64,000 bases of DNA from assembly GCF_017052585.1 (NCBI RefSeq), contig NZ_JAFFHZ010000001.1:3018501-3082500 (forward strand). The letters run 5' to 3'. This document shows positions 27,214-36,160 of the stretch, in pieces (within the stretch, counting starts at the first letter, position 1; each line of letters begins with the position of its first letter). This DNA is from Paenibacillus apiarius (GTDB lineage Bacteria; Bacillota; Bacilli; Paenibacillales; Paenibacillaceae). The position numbers and the translations under genes are program-made. A model generated the notes under the pieces. That model was not told the DNA's origin. It did no database searches and saw only the letters and a list, made by a program, of their open reading frames with translations.

Positions 27214-28584
27214 ATGATGCGACTATCCGCCATTGCCCAAAAAGGCCTGCTTCTGCTTGGGGTCGTCGTCTTGCTCAGCGGCTGCTTCGGGTCGAAGCCC
27301 GTCTTGGAAGAGCTTGGCGAGGAGGGCAAGGGAACGATAAAGATTCTTTATTATAACGAAGATGATTTTTACCGGGAATACGGAAATGCGTTCAACGTCA
27401 AGTTCCCCAATATCGAGTTCGATATTGTGAGCACGAAGGAGCTTATGACCAAAAGGATAAGCGGCGAGGATTTCGATTACCGGAGCGAGCTGGCGAAATG
27501 GGTGGACCTCCATAAGCCCGACGTGCTGCTGCTTGGCGGGGACGAGTATGAAGAGTATGCACAGGCGGGCAAGCTGTTCAACCTGGAGCCGATCATCAAG
27601 CAGGAGCAGTTCGATGTGGACGGGTACATGCCCGGCTTGATTGACTCGCTGCGGGAGAAGGGGGGAGGGTCGCTTTATGGGCTGACGCCGAATTTCTTCA
27701 CCAGCGTCATCTTTTATAATGCCGAGCTGTTCGCCGAGCACGGCATCGAGCTGCCCCGCAGCGGCCTCTCCTGGCAAGAGCTGTTCGATCTGGCCGCTCG
27801 CTTCAAGGGCGCCGGAACGGCCGACGAACCCGTGTATGGATTGTACGCTGGCGATGGCGATGCGGCGGAACTGCTGGACAGCATCGCCCGGACGCTGAAG
27901 CTGCAGAGGTTCGACGCGCAAGGGGAGAGCGTGCTGCTGGAATCGGAGAGATGGAAGCAGGCGTTCCGCATGACTGCGGATGCGGTCCGCAGCCGTACGG
28001 TGAAGGTGCTTGGGGCGGGCGAGGCCGCGAGCTATCTCCCGTCCGATGATCTCTTCATCAACGGGCAGGCCGCCATGGTCATTGCGGGTTCAGGCTTGGC
28101 CTACAACATTAACGATACATCGTACAGCAAGAAGGCCAAGAAGTTCGAATGGGGCATAGTTCCGGTCCCTGTAGACCCCGCGAATCCCGGAGAATCACCA
28201 TTTGCGTTTTATCGAGAGACGTTCGCCATATCGGCGGAGTCCCCGAACAAGCGGGCGGCTTGGGAGTTCATCAAGTATGTCGCCGGTCCGGAGAGAGCAA
28301 GCTCGGATGCTCAAGGGATGTTGTACCAGCTTCCGACTCGCATCGGCTACGTCAAGGACCTCAACGGGAAAAGCGCGGAACCGTTGTATGCGCTGAAGCC
28401 GATGGATCGGAAATATGAGCGCACAGACAAGAAGATTCCCAAGTCTTTTGACGACGTTTATGCGTCCCTGGTGAACGAAGCGCTGCAAGCCGTGATCGAT
28501 CAGACGAGTTCGGTGGACGAGGCGTTGGCGAATCTGCAGCAGCAGGCGCAAGCGGCGCTTCAGGCGGCCCGCAGCGGCCAGTAG
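27214..28584 (+). CDS. extracellular solute-binding lipoprotein, family 1 type (copy 1)
   Basis: About 456 residues with a lipoprotein signal (VVVLLSGC). The mature part follows the family 1 solute-binding pattern: FNVKFPNIEFDI, LHKPDVLLLGGDEYEEYAQAGKLFNLEP, IFYNAELFAEHGIELP, INGQAAMVIAG, and AAWEFIKYVAGPERA. ATG 27214 is preferred because ATG 27205 overlaps the AAAGGAG site. No ABC permease or ATPase lies nearby, so it is an orphan receptor. It is a clear paralogue of the next gene; together they look like a tandem duplication. The ligand is unknown. Confidence 0.82.
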   Translation: MMRLSAIAQKGLLLLGVVVLLSGCFGSKPVLEELGEEGKGTIKILYYNEDDFYREYGNAFNVKFPNIEFDIVSTKELMTKRISGEDFDYRSELAKWVDLHKPDVLLLGGDEYEEYAQAGKLFNLEPIIKQEQFDVDGYMPGLIDSLREKGGGSLYGLTPNFFTSVIFYNAELFAEHGIELPRSGLSWQELFDLAARFKGAGTADEPVYGLYAGDGDAAELLDSIARTLKLQRFDAQGESVLLESERWKQAFRMTADAVRSRTVKVLGAGEAASYLPSDDLFINGQAAMVIAGSGLAYNINDTSYSKKAKKFEWGIVPVPVDPANPGESPFAFYRETFAISAESPNKRAAWEFIKYVAGPERASSDAQGMLYQLPTRIGYVKDLNGKSAEPLYALKPMDRKYERTDKKIPKSFDDVYASLVNEALQAVIDQTSSVDEALANLQQQAQAALQAARSGQ

Positions 28585-28711
28585 GGACCGTGGATCGAAT
28601 GTGGACGGGCGGGCTTGCGTTCGCCTGTCTCAATACATAGGGAAGCTTGCGGCAGGCGGGTCTCCGCCGGTAAAGAGGCAAGACCGCCAGCTAAGGGGGA
28701 AGGAAGAAGAG

Positions 28712-30067
28712 ATGAGGTTATCAAGGAAATGGAAGATGACGGGGCTGCTGCTTAGTATTGCGATTCTGTTGAATGGTTGCATGGCAGGCAAGCCCGTACA
28801 GGACGAGCTGGGGGAGGACGCCACCGGCAGTCTGAAAATTTGGTACCCGGATGTGGAGCCGTTCCATACCAAATATGGGCAAATGTTTGCCGCCAAGTTC
28901 CCCGGCATCCAGGTGGACGTGCTGCAGGCGCGAGAATGGATAGAAGAGGCGCGGCAAGGGGATTACGAGGAGGAATTGAAGAGGCTTATCGAATTGCATA
29001 AGCCGGATGTGCTGCTGCTGGACCAGGATGAATATGAAGCGCTGGCCCGGGCGGGCAAGCTGTATAATCTGGACCCGGCGATCATGCAGGATCAAGTCGA
29101 TCTGAGCGGATATATGCCGGGCATGATCGACATGCTGCGGGAGAAGGGGGACGGTTCACTCTATGGGCTGGCTCCATTCATCCGGCCGCGGGTCATGTAT
29201 TACAATGCGGATTTGTTCAAAGAGAACAGTATCGATCCTCCCTCCAACAAGATGCAATGGCCTGACATGTTCGCGCTGGCGGCACGGTTCGCGAATACCG
29301 GGACAGAGGACGCCCCTGTCTATGGCCTGATTGGCAATGAAGCTCACGATGTGCTGTCCCAGGTTGCGTTGACCTTGGATCTGCAATTATTCGATGCGAA
29401 AGGCGAGAACGTCGTGCTGCAATCGGAAGGATGGAAGCAGGCCTTCCAGATCGCGGCCGAGGCGATCCGAAGCAAGGCGATCTCGGTCCGTTCCCCGAAG
29501 GAAGCGGGCGAGGGCACGGAGGGTTACGGTTATTTTCTCGCCATAAACAAGTTCCTGAACGGCGAAGCGGCGATGTTGATCAGTGATCATTACTTTGTTT
29601 CCCAGCTCCGCAGCAAAGCGAAGACCTTCGACTGGGGCATGGTCACGGTTCCGATTAACCCGGCGCGGCCCGATGAATCGACTTCGGTCTACGTGCCCCA
29701 GATTCTGGCTATCGCCGCGGATTCTCCCCGCAAGCAGGCGGCTTGGAACCTTATCCGCTTCATCAACGGACCGGAGGTGGCCAAGGCCAGATCGCGCACG
29801 GCCGAGAGCGACCTGCCGGCGATACCCGATTATGTCTCCGGCGGCGATAGCGTCGATACGGAGGTGTTTTATATGCTGAAGCCGGCGCCTCAACATAACG
29901 AACGCGTGATGAAGCGGGTTCCGGACAGCTTCTATGAGGCGTATTCATTGCTGGCGAATGAAGCGCTGCAATCCGTTACCGATAATAAGCAGTCAGTGGA
30001 CGAGGCGCTGGCGGAGCTGCAGCAAAAGGCGCAGGTGGAGCTCGAATTGGCCCGCAGGAATAGGTAA
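28712..30067 (+). CDS. extracellular solute-binding lipoprotein, family 1 type (copy 2)
   Basis: 451 residues, lipobox ILLNGC. It shares long segments with copy 1 (VQDELGEDATGSLKIWY versus VLEELGEEGKGTIKILY; LHKPDVLLLDQDEYEALARAGKLYNLDP; YMPGMIDMLREKG), but the ligand-contact regions differ, so the two may bind different molecules. The start is ATG 28712 after an A/G-rich site; the frame open to 28601 has no signal. No permease is present in the cluster. The conserved C-terminus (SVDEALAELQQKAQ) is also shared. Confidence 0.82.
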   Translation: MRLSRKWKMTGLLLSIAILLNGCMAGKPVQDELGEDATGSLKIWYPDVEPFHTKYGQMFAAKFPGIQVDVLQAREWIEEARQGDYEEELKRLIELHKPDVLLLDQDEYEALARAGKLYNLDPAIMQDQVDLSGYMPGMIDMLREKGDGSLYGLAPFIRPRVMYYNADLFKENSIDPPSNKMQWPDMFALAARFANTGTEDAPVYGLIGNEAHDVLSQVALTLDLQLFDAKGENVVLQSEGWKQAFQIAAEAIRSKAISVRSPKEAGEGTEGYGYFLAINKFLNGEAAMLISDHYFVSQLRSKAKTFDWGMVTVPINPARPDESTSVYVPQILAIAADSPRKQAAWNLIRFINGPEVAKARSRTAESDLPAIPDYVSGGDSVDTEVFYMLKPAPQHNERVMKRVPDSFYEAYSLLANEALQSVTDNKQSVDEALAELQQKAQVELELARRNR

Positions 30068-30156
30068 GCGACGAATACAGATGGCCAACCGGCGGAGTCT
30101 GGTGCATTGTCTGGCGGCAGCAGACCCCTGTGAATAGGGAGAGGAGAATTTTTCGC

Positions 30157-30542
30157 ATGAAAAACATGAGCAAGGCGGCAATTGCGGCATCCGGCTGTTC
30201 GGTTCGCTGAATATAGCCGCAGAGGCGGCTTCGCAGCCAACGAAGGCAAAAAGTGCCGTCACGGCGGACTCCAACGCTTCTTCCGTCCAGAACAACAAAA
30301 AGCTTGTCGAGGCGGAGACGGCCAAATTAACCAAAGCCAGTAAAAATCCAGGTGATTTTTTTGCCCTGTACGTAAATGATAAATCGTTGAATCCGCAGGA
30401 TCATATCACCTTCTTTATGACCCCGTACATGTTTGAAAAATACGAGGATTACGGCATAGAATACCGGATTAAGGTCAATCCGGATAATGCATTGGACAAA
30501 AAAGACCTCCTAGAGCTCGCTAAAAGCATGATTCAAGAATAG
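30157..30542 (+). pseudogene. broken copy of the secreted protein at 26379
   Basis: It starts ATG AAA AAC ATG, like the intact paralogue (MKNMSKAAIAASGC), then a small deletion in the signal peptide shifts the frame and a TGA follows. In the shifted frame the match resumes (NIAAEAAS, then NPGDFFALYVNDKSLNPQDH versus NPGDYYILYVSDKSLNGGDH) and then jumps from KYEDY straight to the C-terminal end (IKVNPDNALDKKDLLELAKS), losing about 130 residues. Two separate lesions make a functional product unlikely. A ribosome binding site (GGAGAGGAG) is still present. Confidence 0.85.
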
Positions 30543-30650
30543 CGGCATGGGCGTCCAGCCGACCAGCCGGCCAGTGACGATTGAGTAAAACGTGAAACAG
30601 CCATAGTCCCGTTCCCATGCGGACTATGGCTGTACTGCGCTCCATTGCCG

Positions 30651-31288
30651 CTATTTTTTCGCTTTGAGCATCTCGAACACTTGCTCCACATCTTTGTCTC
30701 CGCGGCCGGAGATGTTGATGATGACGATCTGATTGCCGTCCAGCGCCGGGATGATGCCTTCCGTCTTGGACAGCACCTGGAACGCTTCGAGCACTTCTTC
30801 ATTCGTCACCGTCACGTATTCCGCGCGGCCCGATTCTTTCAAATCGCTGTGCTCCGGGCCGATGCCGGGATAATCGAGTCCGGCCGCGATGGAGTAGGTT
30901 GGCGCCGGATTGCCTTCCTCGTCGAAGAGAACGAGACATTTGAAGCCGTGCAGAACGCCGGGCACGCCTTGCGTCAGCGTCGGGGCTTGTTCCGGCTCCA
31001 CGCCAATCAGCCGCACCGCAGGCCGAGCACGTTGTTGATTTTGTGGGATCCGGTATGGTTCAAATCCTCGCGTTTCAAATATATTTTCGCGCCCCCAAGC
31101 TTCGCGGTCAAATGCTTGGCAAAGGTAAGCGGGCTGTCCCGTCCGACAAATTCACGCAAGTACGTGTTGTATTCTTCGATAAATTCCGGGTCATCCTTGT
31201 AATGACAAAAAGCTTGGGCAAGCCGATTCAGCACTGCTTGCAGCTGCGGCGGGACGAAGCTGCCGCCGAATTGGCCGAACACCCGCAA
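30651..31288 (-). pseudogene. trpB: trpB (tryptophan synthase beta) remnant with internal deletions
   Basis: Two minus-strand frames make one decayed gene. The 5' part (31288 down to about 31025) encodes FGQFGGSFVPPQL through [19 protein letters not shown], including the PLP lysine region (HKINN). It then jumps into another frame at [10 protein letters not shown], skipping roughly 150 residues that include the glycine-rich phosphate-binding loop, and continues through [24 protein letters not shown] to [10 protein letters not shown] second small deletion removes the ESAHA segment after EGIIPAL. No other trp genes are in the window. It cannot encode an active enzyme. Confidence 0.9.
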
Positions 31289-31342
31289 AAGGGTAGAAAG
31301 CTCAGCATATGTGTCCGAATCTTAGATGATGCGCGCAACTTA

Positions 31343-31371
31343 TTGGAACATCCGATAGGCGATGTTATAAT
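31343..31371 (+). promoter_or_regulatory. sigma-A type promoter for the fructokinase gene
   Basis: TTGGAA, 17-base spacer, TATAAT, about 130 bases upstream of the fructokinase start. The perfect -10 and spacing make it a strong candidate. Confidence 0.75.
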
Positions 31372-31502
31372 GAACAGGATGGAAGCGTTATCGTGCTGCT
31401 GCGCGACAGATAGGCAGAATGCGCGGCATTACGCGGATTGGCGGATAACCCCGCCTGAACATCGCAGAGAAGGACAGGCTTGGAGAAGGTGAGGGAGAAA
31501 CA

Positions 31503-32384
31503 ATGAAACTGCTAGGTGCAATTGAAGGCGGAGGTACGAAGTTTGTCGTCGCTGTAGGCACGCCGGATGGACAAATTCAACATATGGAGTCTTTCCCGAC
31601 GACGACGCCGGAAGAGACCATGAATCGTACCGTTGAATTTTTCAAGGATAAAGGGGTAAGCGCCATTGGCTTCGGATCGTTCGGTCCGGTAGACTTGAAC
31701 AAGCTAAGCCCGACATACGGTCATATCGCTAAGACGCCGAAGCCGCATTGGAGCGGCTATGATGTCGTCGGCCACCTGAAGCGCCATTTCGACGTTCCGG
31801 TAGGATTCGACACAGACGTCAATGGTGCGGCGCTCGGCGAATTAATCTTCGGCGCGGCCAAGGGCTTGAACAGCTGCCTGTACATTACGGTTGGCACGGG
31901 CATCGGAGCCGGCGCGGTAGTGGAAGGCAAGCTCGTGCATGGCTTGGTTCACCCGGAGATGGGACACATCATGGTGAAGCGCCATCCCGAAGATACGTAT
32001 GAAGGCAAATGTCCATATCACAAGGATTGCTTGGAGGGCTTGGCGGCCGGTCCGGCTATTGAAGCGCGTTGGGGCGTGAAAGCATACGAGCTCGGCGACG
32101 ATCACAAAGCTTGGGACTTCCAAACGTTTTATTTGGCGCAAGCATTGATGAATTATATTTTGACGATCTCCCCTGAGAAGATCATTCTCGGAGGCGGCGT
32201 ATCGAAGCAGCTTCACCTGTTCCCGCGCATTCGCGAGCAAGTGAAGGAGCTGCTGAACGGCTATGTGCAGCACCCGGCCGTGCTGGAGTGCGGCGACGAT
32301 TATATCGTTCCGCCGGCGCTGCAAGACCGCGCGGGAATTACGGGCGCTTTGGCGCTTGCGGTACAGGCGTTGGAAGCGAAGTAA
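31503..32384 (+). CDS. ROK family fructokinase
   Basis: 293 residues of the ROK sugar-kinase family, closest in pattern to Bacillus ScrK/GmuE fructokinases. It shows the ATP loop GAIEGGGTKFVVAVG, the catalytic DTDVNGAALGE, TVGTGIGAG, and the ROK zinc site (HPEMGH, then CPYHKDC). It phosphorylates fructose to fructose-6-phosphate; mannose is a common second substrate in this branch, which fits the mannoside genes downstream. It is transcribed alone from the promoter at 31343 and ends in a strong terminator. Confidence 0.88.
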   Translation: MKLLGAIEGGGTKFVVAVGTPDGQIQHMESFPTTTPEETMNRTVEFFKDKGVSAIGFGSFGPVDLNKLSPTYGHIAKTPKPHWSGYDVVGHLKRHFDVPVGFDTDVNGAALGELIFGAAKGLNSCLYITVGTGIGAGAVVEGKLVHGLVHPEMGHIMVKRHPEDTYEGKCPYHKDCLEGLAAGPAIEARWGVKAYELGDDHKAWDFQTFYLAQALMNYILTISPEKIILGGGVSKQLHLFPRIREQVKELLNGYVQHPAVLECGDDYIVPPALQDRAGITGALALAVQALEAK

Positions 32385-32390
32385 CAACGA

Positions 32391-32438
32391 AAAAGAATGG
32401 TGGGCAGGGGCTTTTTCTGCTTCACCATTCTTTTTTTG
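32391..32438 (+). terminator. terminator after the fructokinase gene
   Basis: AAAGAATGGTG / CACCATTCTTT stem with a 22-base interior, followed by a T run. Confidence 0.85.
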
Positions 32439-32460
32439 CTGCTTTCTATTATTGCCGTGG

Positions 32461-32513
32461 AAAAAGGGGCTGTCCTTCAGGGTCATTATAGACCTTTTGG
32501 GACAACCCCTTTT
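32461..32513 (-). terminator. terminator for the LacI gene
   Basis: AAAAAGGGGCTGTCC / GGGACAACCCCTTTT stem with one mismatch. On the minus strand it lies 31 bases beyond the regulator stop and is followed by T-rich sequence. Confidence 0.75.
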
Positions 32514-32543
32514 GCGCAGCTGTTGAGCCATTACACAGCGCTG

Positions 32544-33563
32544 CTAGCTGAACGTTTTTGGCGCGGCGGTCGATTCGCGCGCGATGAGCTTCGTCGGCAG
32601 CAGCAGTTCCATGAACGGCTCATGCTTGTGTTCCATGCGCCAGAACAGCTGCTCGACTGCCTTCCGGCCGAACAGCTTCAGATCGATGGCCATCGTCGTC
32701 GTCATTGGCGTGGCCAAGCGGGATAGCTGTCCGTTGTCGAAGCTGCAAACGGATACGTCATCCGGCACTTGGAAGCCGAGCTGATGCAGCGTCGAATTGA
32801 CGAGGAATCCAAGGCCGTCGTTCACGCAAAACCAGGCGGTGGGTTGGGTGCTGATGTTTTTCATCGTCTGCAGTATATATTCTGATTGCTCCAGCGCATC
32901 CGTCACGATCCAGTCCGAATTGAGTTCAAGCCCCATATCGCTTAGCGCCAGCCGGAACCCTTCCAGCCGTTCGTAGTAGCTCGGCGAAAAGCTGATATTG
33001 CCCATATAGCCGATATGCCGGTGTCCGAGCTCGAACAGGTGCTTAACGGCCCCGTACGCGCTGAAACGATTGTTCGTCAGGATGCAGTCGATTGGAATGG
33101 CCGGATGATGGTGGTCAATCAGCACGGTCGGAATTCCAGTGGCGATAACCGCGTTCGTGTAAGCCGTGCTTAGGTGTGACAAAATCAGGATGCCTTCCAC
33201 GTCTTGATTTTCCAAAAACGGCGGCAAAGCAAGCTCCTGTTCCGATTCTTTGTTAATGGATTGGATGAGAAGATGCTTGCCCCGCCTCCTCGTCTCTTGC
33301 TCTACGCTCAAATAGATCTCTCCGAAAAAGCTCTTTTGCGCAAACGCAAAATCCGAGGCAATCAAGGCAATATTGCCAGAGGGCTCAGACAAGCGTTTTT
33401 TGCGGGCAGAGGGGTACGTATACCCCATTTGTTCCGCCGTCTCCAGAATGAGCCGCCGCGTTTCTTCACTGACCCCATCCTTGCCGGACAGAGCCTGCGA
33501 TACGGAATTTTTTGATATATGGAGCCGTTCGGCGATATCCTGCATCGTAATTTTCGATTTCAT
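32544..33563 (-). CDS. LacI family transcriptional regulator
   Basis: 339 residues. The N-terminal helix-turn-helix (ITMQDIAERLHISKNSVSQALSGKDGVS) and hinge are followed by a periplasmic-binding-like sugar sensor (IALIASDFAFAQKSFFGEI, VLIDHHHPAIPIDCILTNN, CVNDGLGFL, CSFDNGQLSRLATPMTT). It is divergent from the ABC/mannoside operon across 402 bases that contain a TGTAACGTTACA palindrome, so it probably represses that operon and is released by a sugar. The divergent arrangement also allows self-control. The inducer is not known. Confidence 0.9.
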   Translation of the reverse strand: MKSKITMQDIAERLHISKNSVSQALSGKDGVSEETRRLILETAEQMGYTYPSARKKRLSEPSGNIALIASDFAFAQKSFFGEIYLSVEQETRRRGKHLLIQSINKESEQELALPPFLENQDVEGILILSHLSTAYTNAVIATGIPTVLIDHHHPAIPIDCILTNNRFSAYGAVKHLFELGHRHIGYMGNISFSPSYYERLEGFRLALSDMGLELNSDWIVTDALEQSEYILQTMKNISTQPTAWFCVNDGLGFLVNSTLHQLGFQVPDDVSVCSFDNGQLSRLATPMTTTMAIDLKLFGRKAVEQLFWRMEHKHEPFMELLLPTKLIARESTAAPKTFS

Positions 33564-33829
33564 AAGGGCACAGCCCCCTTTCTTTAACGATCTGTATCCA
33601 CAATGTGTTGGATTATGGGATAGGTTACAAGGTGAATGAACAATACTAACGATGGACTATTGTAAAAACTCGTTATTTTCTATCATGCCTCATATAGAAA
33701 TTATGCCAGAAATCAAGGAATTACAAAACAACATTACAAATAATATAATAACGTTACAGTTTTAAATAGTAAAGGTGAATTAATATATGGGGATATTGTG
33801 AATTCCATAGTTTTACCTGTAATCTCAGA

Positions 33830-33858
33830 TTGACAAGTTATAAAAATTGATTAATAAT
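33830..33858 (+). promoter_or_regulatory. promoter of the ABC/mannoside operon
   Basis: TTGACA, 17-base spacer, AATAAT, about 108 bases upstream of the binding-protein start, in an AT-rich 402-base intergenic region (33564-33965) that otherwise shows no gene. Confidence 0.7.
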
Positions 33859-33863
33859 GTTGT

Positions 33864-33877
33864 TACAAACGCTTTCA
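33864..33877 (-). promoter_or_regulatory. possible catabolite-responsive (cre-like) site
   Basis: On the minus strand TGAAAGCGTTTGTA matches the core of the CcpA site (TGAAAGCGTT) but not its last positions. It lies just downstream of the -10 at 33853, where binding would block initiation. It could instead be a LacI half-site. Confidence 0.45.
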
Positions 33878-33896
33878 ATAATATTGTAATTTTATT

Positions 33897-33908
33897 TGTA
33901 ACGTTACA
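33897..33908. promoter_or_regulatory. palindromic operator, probably for the LacI regulator
   Basis: Perfect 12-base palindrome TGTAACGTTACA about 40 bases after the -10. A related AACGTTACA word occurs at about 33751. The central CG and the position between a LacI gene and its likely target fit a LacI-family operator. Confidence 0.65.
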
Positions 33909-33965
33909 TCAACAAATTGTAATGTGCTTATGAAAAGCTAAACCATCTATAGGAGGTCTTTTTCA

Positions 33966-35279
33966 ATGAAAAAGAAACTGTCAATCTTACTTGCGTTAAC
34001 GATGGTCTTCTCGATCTTGGCCGCTTGCGCCAAAGGCGAGGCGCCAAAGGAGTCCGCGGACGGAGTTACGACCATTGAGTTCTGGGCTGCTCCAAACCCG
34101 CCGCAGCAAGCGTACTGGATGGAAATGGCCAAGGAATACGAGGCAGTCAATCCGAAGGTCAAAATCAATGTGAGCGCAATTAAAGAATCGCCAAGCTCGG
34201 AAGCGAGCATTCAGGCGGCGATTGCCGGCGGCAGCGCTCCAGCCATTTCGGAGAACATCAACCGCGGCTTCGCAGCCCAACTCGCGAACAGCAAGGCGCT
34301 TGTTCCCCTTAATACGCTGCCGCAATTCAATGATATCGTGTCGAGCCGCAATATGACCAATACACTCGAGCCTTGGGAGTTCGCTGACGGCAATCAGTAC
34401 GTGCTGCCGATTTACTCCAACCCGATGCTGTTCGGCTGGCGCATCGACATCTTGAAGGAGCTTGGTTACAACGAGCCGCCAAAAACGTATAGCGAAATGT
34501 TGGACGTGGCGAAGAAGCTGAAAGCGAAATATCCGGACAAATACGTATGGGGCAAAGGCGCAGACCTCGTGGATCCTACCGCTTGGAAACGCTGGTTCGA
34601 CTTCTTCATGCTGTATAATGCCGCTTCTGACGGCAATAAGTTCATTGAAGGCAACAAGTTTGTCGGGGACGAGGCAGCTGGCGTGAAGATGCTGGAGTTC
34701 GTCGACAATCTGCGCAAAGAGAAGGCGATTCTTGCGAAAAACGTAACCGATCCGTTTGAATCGGGCATCGGCATCTTTACGGATCTTGGTCCGTGGACAT
34801 TCAATTATTGGGCTGAGAAGTTCCCGGAAATGAAGTACAACGAGACGTTCACGCTTGCGCTTCCTCCGGTTCCGGACGGAATGAATCCCGCTGAAGCGAA
34901 GACGTTCTCCGATGCGAAGGGGCTCGTTATTTTCTCCAGCGTGCCGAAGGAAGAGCAGGAAGCGGCTGCCGAGTTCATCAAATGGGTGTATTCGGATGCG
35001 AAGAACGATGTGAAATGGTTCGAGAAGACGAACCTGCCTCCGGCGCGCGACGATTTGGCTGATCTGCCTGAATTCAAGACTATCATGGAAAAATCGCCTG
35101 AGCTTGAGTTATTCGCGAAATCCGTTCCACTCGGAATTCCGGCTATCGACAATGCCCGCTACAATGAATTGCAGACGCTCATCGGACAAGAGGCGTTCAA
35201 CAAGGTGGTCATGGGTGAAATCGATCCGAAGACCGGATGGGACAACATGAAGAAGGCGATTGAAGGGGAACTTCAATAA
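33966..35279 (+). CDS. ABC sugar transporter, solute-binding lipoprotein
   Basis: 437 residues, lipobox (ILAAC), SD AGGAGG. Family 1 solute-binding pattern: TTIEFWAAPNPPQQAYW, FAAQLANSKALVPLN, YVLPIYSNPMLFGWRIDIL and AAEFIKWVYSDAKND. It captures the oligosaccharide outside the membrane for the two permeases that follow; the gene overlaps the first permease by one base. As usual in Gram-positive bacteria, the ATPase (MsmX-like) is not encoded here and would be supplied from elsewhere. It lies directly under the LacI/cre-controlled promoter. Confidence 0.9.
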   Translation: MKKKLSILLALTMVFSILAACAKGEAPKESADGVTTIEFWAAPNPPQQAYWMEMAKEYEAVNPKVKINVSAIKESPSSEASIQAAIAGGSAPAISENINRGFAAQLANSKALVPLNTLPQFNDIVSSRNMTNTLEPWEFADGNQYVLPIYSNPMLFGWRIDILKELGYNEPPKTYSEMLDVAKKLKAKYPDKYVWGKGADLVDPTAWKRWFDFFMLYNAASDGNKFIEGNKFVGDEAAGVKMLEFVDNLRKEKAILAKNVTDPFESGIGIFTDLGPWTFNYWAEKFPEMKYNETFTLALPPVPDGMNPAEAKTFSDAKGLVIFSSVPKEEQEAAAEFIKWVYSDAKNDVKWFEKTNLPPARDDLADLPEFKTIMEKSPELELFAKSVPLGIPAIDNARYNELQTLIGQEAFNKVVMGEIDPKTGWDNMKKAIEGELQ

Positions 35280-36160
35280 TGGTCGATAAGAACAACAATC
35301 GGTTGGGCTGGTTATTTGCCAGTCCCTACCTGATTTACTCGCTTATTTTCTTTTTGGGTCCGCTTATTTGGTCGTTCTTTCTCGCATTTACGAACTGGGA
35401 TTTAATTGCCCCGACCTATGACATTGTCGGGTTGAAAAATTTCATGAAGGCCCTGTCTTCACCGGGTGTCCAGTCGGCCTTCTGGGTTACGTACAAGTTC
35501 ATGCTGGTGTTCGTGCCGCTCGTGACAGTCATGTCGCTGGGGGTGGCCGCGCTGGTGCAGGGGCTGCCTAAGTTCCGTAGTTTATATTTAATCGGCTTTT
35601 TCTTGCCTTACCTGTCATCCGGCGTCGTAGCCTCGCTTATCGTGAAGGGCTTCCTGTCCTTCAACAGCCCGGTTAACGCCTTCCTGCGCGACACGTTCGG
35701 ACTGGACATTAACTGGCTCGGATCGCCGCTGTCGGCGCTGTGTATCGTGGCGCTTATCATCGCCTGGAAATTTACCGGCTACTATGCGCTTATTCTGACT
35801 TCCGGTCTCGAAAGCATTGATAAGGAAGTGTATGAGGCCGCTGCGATCGACGGGGTTACGGACCGTCAGCGCTTTTGGAAAATCACGCTTCCGTTGCTGT
35901 ATCCAGCGCTATATACGACACTCATCCTGTCATTCGGCGTCACCTTCGGCATTTTCACGGAGGTATACCAATTGACGGGCGGAGGACCGAACTTCGCTAC
36001 GAACACTTGGCAGATGGAGATTTACAACCAGGCGTTCAAGAACTTGCAGGCGGGTTATGCTTCAGCCGTCGCGATAATGGCGTCCGTTGTCACGTTCATT
36101 TCTATCTTCGTCATCAAAAAATTGCTGGAAACGTGGGGTAAACGAAATGGTTGGGTCTAA
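35279..36160 (+). CDS. ABC sugar transporter permease (MalF-type)
   Basis: 293 residues and six membrane helices. The permease EAA motif appears as YEAAAIDGVTDRQRFWKITLPLL. It belongs to the CUT1 sugar-import class. It overlaps the binding protein by one base and the second permease by 14 bases, so the three are translationally coupled. Confidence 0.92.
   Translation: MVDKNNNRLGWLFASPYLIYSLIFFLGPLIWSFFLAFTNWDLIAPTYDIVGLKNFMKALSSPGVQSAFWVTYKFMLVFVPLVTVMSLGVAALVQGLPKFRSLYLIGFFLPYLSSGVVASLIVKGFLSFNSPVNAFLRDTFGLDINWLGSPLSALCIVALIIAWKFTGYYALILTSGLESIDKEVYEAAAIDGVTDRQRFWKITLPLLYPALYTTLILSFGVTFGIFTEVYQLTGGGPNFATNTWQMEIYNQAFKNLQAGYASAVAIMASVVTFISIFVIKKLLETWGKRNGWV

Noticed and set aside
30651-31288. 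Functional tryptophan synthase beta gene
   Set aside because: About 150 residues, including the phosphate-binding loop, are missing and the two halves are in different frames.
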